Assembly: GCA_937916485.1 (NCBI GenBank)
Contig: CALFSV010000142.1
Coordinates: 1-7,156, forward strand
Reading direction: 5' to 3'
From: an uncultured Paracoccaceae bacterium
GTDB lineage: Bacteria; Pseudomonadota; Alphaproteobacteria; Rhodobacterales; Rhodobacteraceae
DNA: 7,156 nucleotides
The notes beneath the pieces are model-generated. The model was not told the DNA's origin and did not search any database. It saw nothing but the letters and a program-made list of their open reading frames with translations. The position numbers and the translations under genes are program-made. Of this stretch, positions 6,391-7,156 are shown piece after piece (positions within the stretch are counted from its first letter, which is position 1; each line of letters opens with the position of its first letter).

Positions 6391-6946
6391 TCTTCAAACT
6401 ATCACGCCGCTTTGGGGCGAAACTCCGCGTGTCGACCGGTTCAATGGGCTAACAATCACTGAGGTTCCGAACCAGGCGCTTGCCTCGCTTGCCCTGCGCA
6501 AGGGGCGCGAGGACGAAGGCCGAAAAGCTGCCGAAGCAATGCTGGGCTTTGCTTTACCTGAGGTCGGGAGGCATGCCGCAGAGGGCTTATACGCGGCAAG
6601 CTGGTTCGCACAGGACCAGTGGCTGATCTCGGCGGAGACCTCAGAGCATGAACTCATGTCCTACCAACTCGTTGATGCAGTGGCCGGACTGGCGTCGGTG
6701 ACAGAGCAAACAGATGGTTGGTGCCGTTTTGACCTGGAGGGGATGTGCCGGGGTGTGTTCGAGCGTTTGAGCGGAGTAAACTTGGCTGCTATGGAGGCTG
6801 GGAGTGCTACGCGTGCTCTTCTGGAGCATCTCAGCTGTATGGTCATCTGCTTTGAAACTGCCAGCCACTACTCGGTTCTTGGCCCTCGCTCTTACGCGCG
6901 CTCTCTGCACCATGCTTTGGTGACTGCCGCCCGTTCGGCTCTTTAA
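6383..6946 (+). CDS. soxG: Sarcosine oxidase gamma subunit family protein (SoxG-like)
   Basis: A 187-residue protein starting with GTG, matching the usual gamma length of about 180-210. The gamma subunit has a GcvT-like fold, carries no cofactor, and packs against SoxA and SoxB in the complex. The sequence is weakly conserved, as normal for gamma. Recognisable parts are the N-terminal 'TITEVPNQALASLALRKG' (24-41), the central 'QWLISAE' (79-85), 'CRFDLEG' (114-120) before the 'RGVFERLSGVNL' helix (123-134), and the C-terminal 'HYSVLGPRSYARSLHHAL' (162-179), where the family ends with a Ser-Leu-(Trp/His)-His helix. It overlaps soxA by 8 bases, so translation is probably coupled and the order B-D-A-G is the standard one. 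Identification rests on position plus these motifs. Confidence 0.85.
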   Translation: MLNLQTITPLWGETPRVDRFNGLTITEVPNQALASLALRKGREDEGRKAAEAMLGFALPEVGRHAAEGLYAASWFAQDQWLISAETSEHELMSYQLVDAVAGLASVTEQTDGWCRFDLEGMCRGVFERLSGVNLAAMEAGSATRALLEHLSCMVICFETASHYSVLGPRSYARSLHHALVTAARSAL

Positions 6947-6953
6947 AAAAAGC

Positions 6954-7103
6954 ATGCAAACTTCCAAACCGGATTTCAAAGCTAATGAAGGTCACCTAGG
7001 TGGGGTGATTTTGGTCATTGCGGCGGGAGTGCTCTGGTCAACTGTCGGCATTGGAATAAGGCTTATTGAAGATGCCAGTGTCTGGCAGATATTGTTTTTT
7101 AGG
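6954..7103 (+). pseudogene. DMT/EamA-family permease, 5' fragment interrupted at about codon 50
   Basis: The frame begins with ATG 7 bases after the soxG stop, although only an A-run (TTTAAAAAAAGC) precedes it and there is no good Shine-Dalgarno. Residues 15-35 ('HLGGVILVIAAGVLWSTVGIG') are a first transmembrane helix with the typical EamA pattern, followed by 'RLIEDASVWQILFFR' (36-50), the loop and start of helix 2. An intact family member has about 280-300 residues and ten helices. Here the hydrophobic helix stops at Arg50, and the frame runs on for 16 polar, unrelated residues to a TGA at 7152-7154. The break coincides with a probable insertion-sequence end. The close spacing puts it in the sox operon, so the intact gene probably exported or imported a pathway compound (inference). 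A frameshift without insertion is an alternative, but I see no continuation in the other frames. Confidence 0.65.
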
Positions 7104-7156
7104 TGTTGTCAGACAAACTTGACGGGCAAGCGGCTAATCCTTAATGCTGGTTGATG
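7102..7156. mobile_element. Possible left end of an insertion sequence (runs off the window)
   Basis: From GGTGTTGTCAGACAAACTTG (7102-7121) onward the sequence no longer fits the permease. A GG(T/C)xxTGT... start is common for IS terminal inverted repeats, including IS6-family ends, and TTGTC-A-GACAA (7106-7116) is a small internal palindrome often seen at such ends. An ATG occupies the last three bases (7154-7156), about 52 bases inside the proposed end, where a transposase gene could begin. No transposase sequence or second terminal repeat is visible, so the family is not assigned. An 8-base duplication such as TTTTTTAG (7095-7102) would be a natural target site but cannot be tested from one side. 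Confidence 0.45.

Overview
The window looks like a catabolic gene cluster from an alphaproteobacterium. A marine Rhodobacterales (roseobacter-type) genome is my best guess, based on the style of the sarcosine-oxidase-like proteins and the moderate GC content; this is inference, not proof. All supported genes lie on the + strand.

Layout: (1) 1-456, the C-terminal half of a DapA/dihydrodipicolinate-synthase-family lyase, cut by the window edge. (2) 577-1587, an Ldh-family NAD(P)H-dependent reductase of the delta1-pyrroline-2-carboxylate/delta1-piperideine-2-carboxylate reductase (DpkA) type. (3) 1588-1889, a 302-base gap holding a weak terminator-like hairpin, a nested GC-rich inverted repeat with a competing alternative pairing, and a sigma70-like promoter overlapped by a perfect 16-bp palindrome that is probably a repressor operator. 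(4) 1890-6946, a tightly packed soxB-soxD-soxA-soxG operon for a complete four-subunit sarcosine-oxidase-type flavoenzyme. (5) From 6954, 7 bases after soxG, the first ~50 codons of a DMT/EamA-family permease. Homology stops abruptly at about 7102, where the sequence resembles the end of an insertion sequence that continues past the window.

How the genes may work together: heterotetrameric sarcosine oxidases oxidise an N-methyl or secondary amine on the SoxB flavin and hand the one-carbon unit to tetrahydrofolate in SoxA. Beside a DapA-family lyase and a cyclic-imine reductase, both recurrent in hydroxyproline, proline-betaine and D-amino-acid catabolism, the complex may act on an N-methylated or cyclic imino acid rather than on sarcosine. 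The delta subunit supports a divergent complex: three of the four positions that are the canonical zinc ligands are substituted. The permease, now apparently broken, was probably co-transcribed and may have carried the substrate or a product.

No tRNA, rRNA, CRISPR array or phage gene was seen. I saw no fully new system. The most notable points are the zinc-site-less SoxD variant, the promoter/operator, the nested repeat before soxB, and the probable IS junction.
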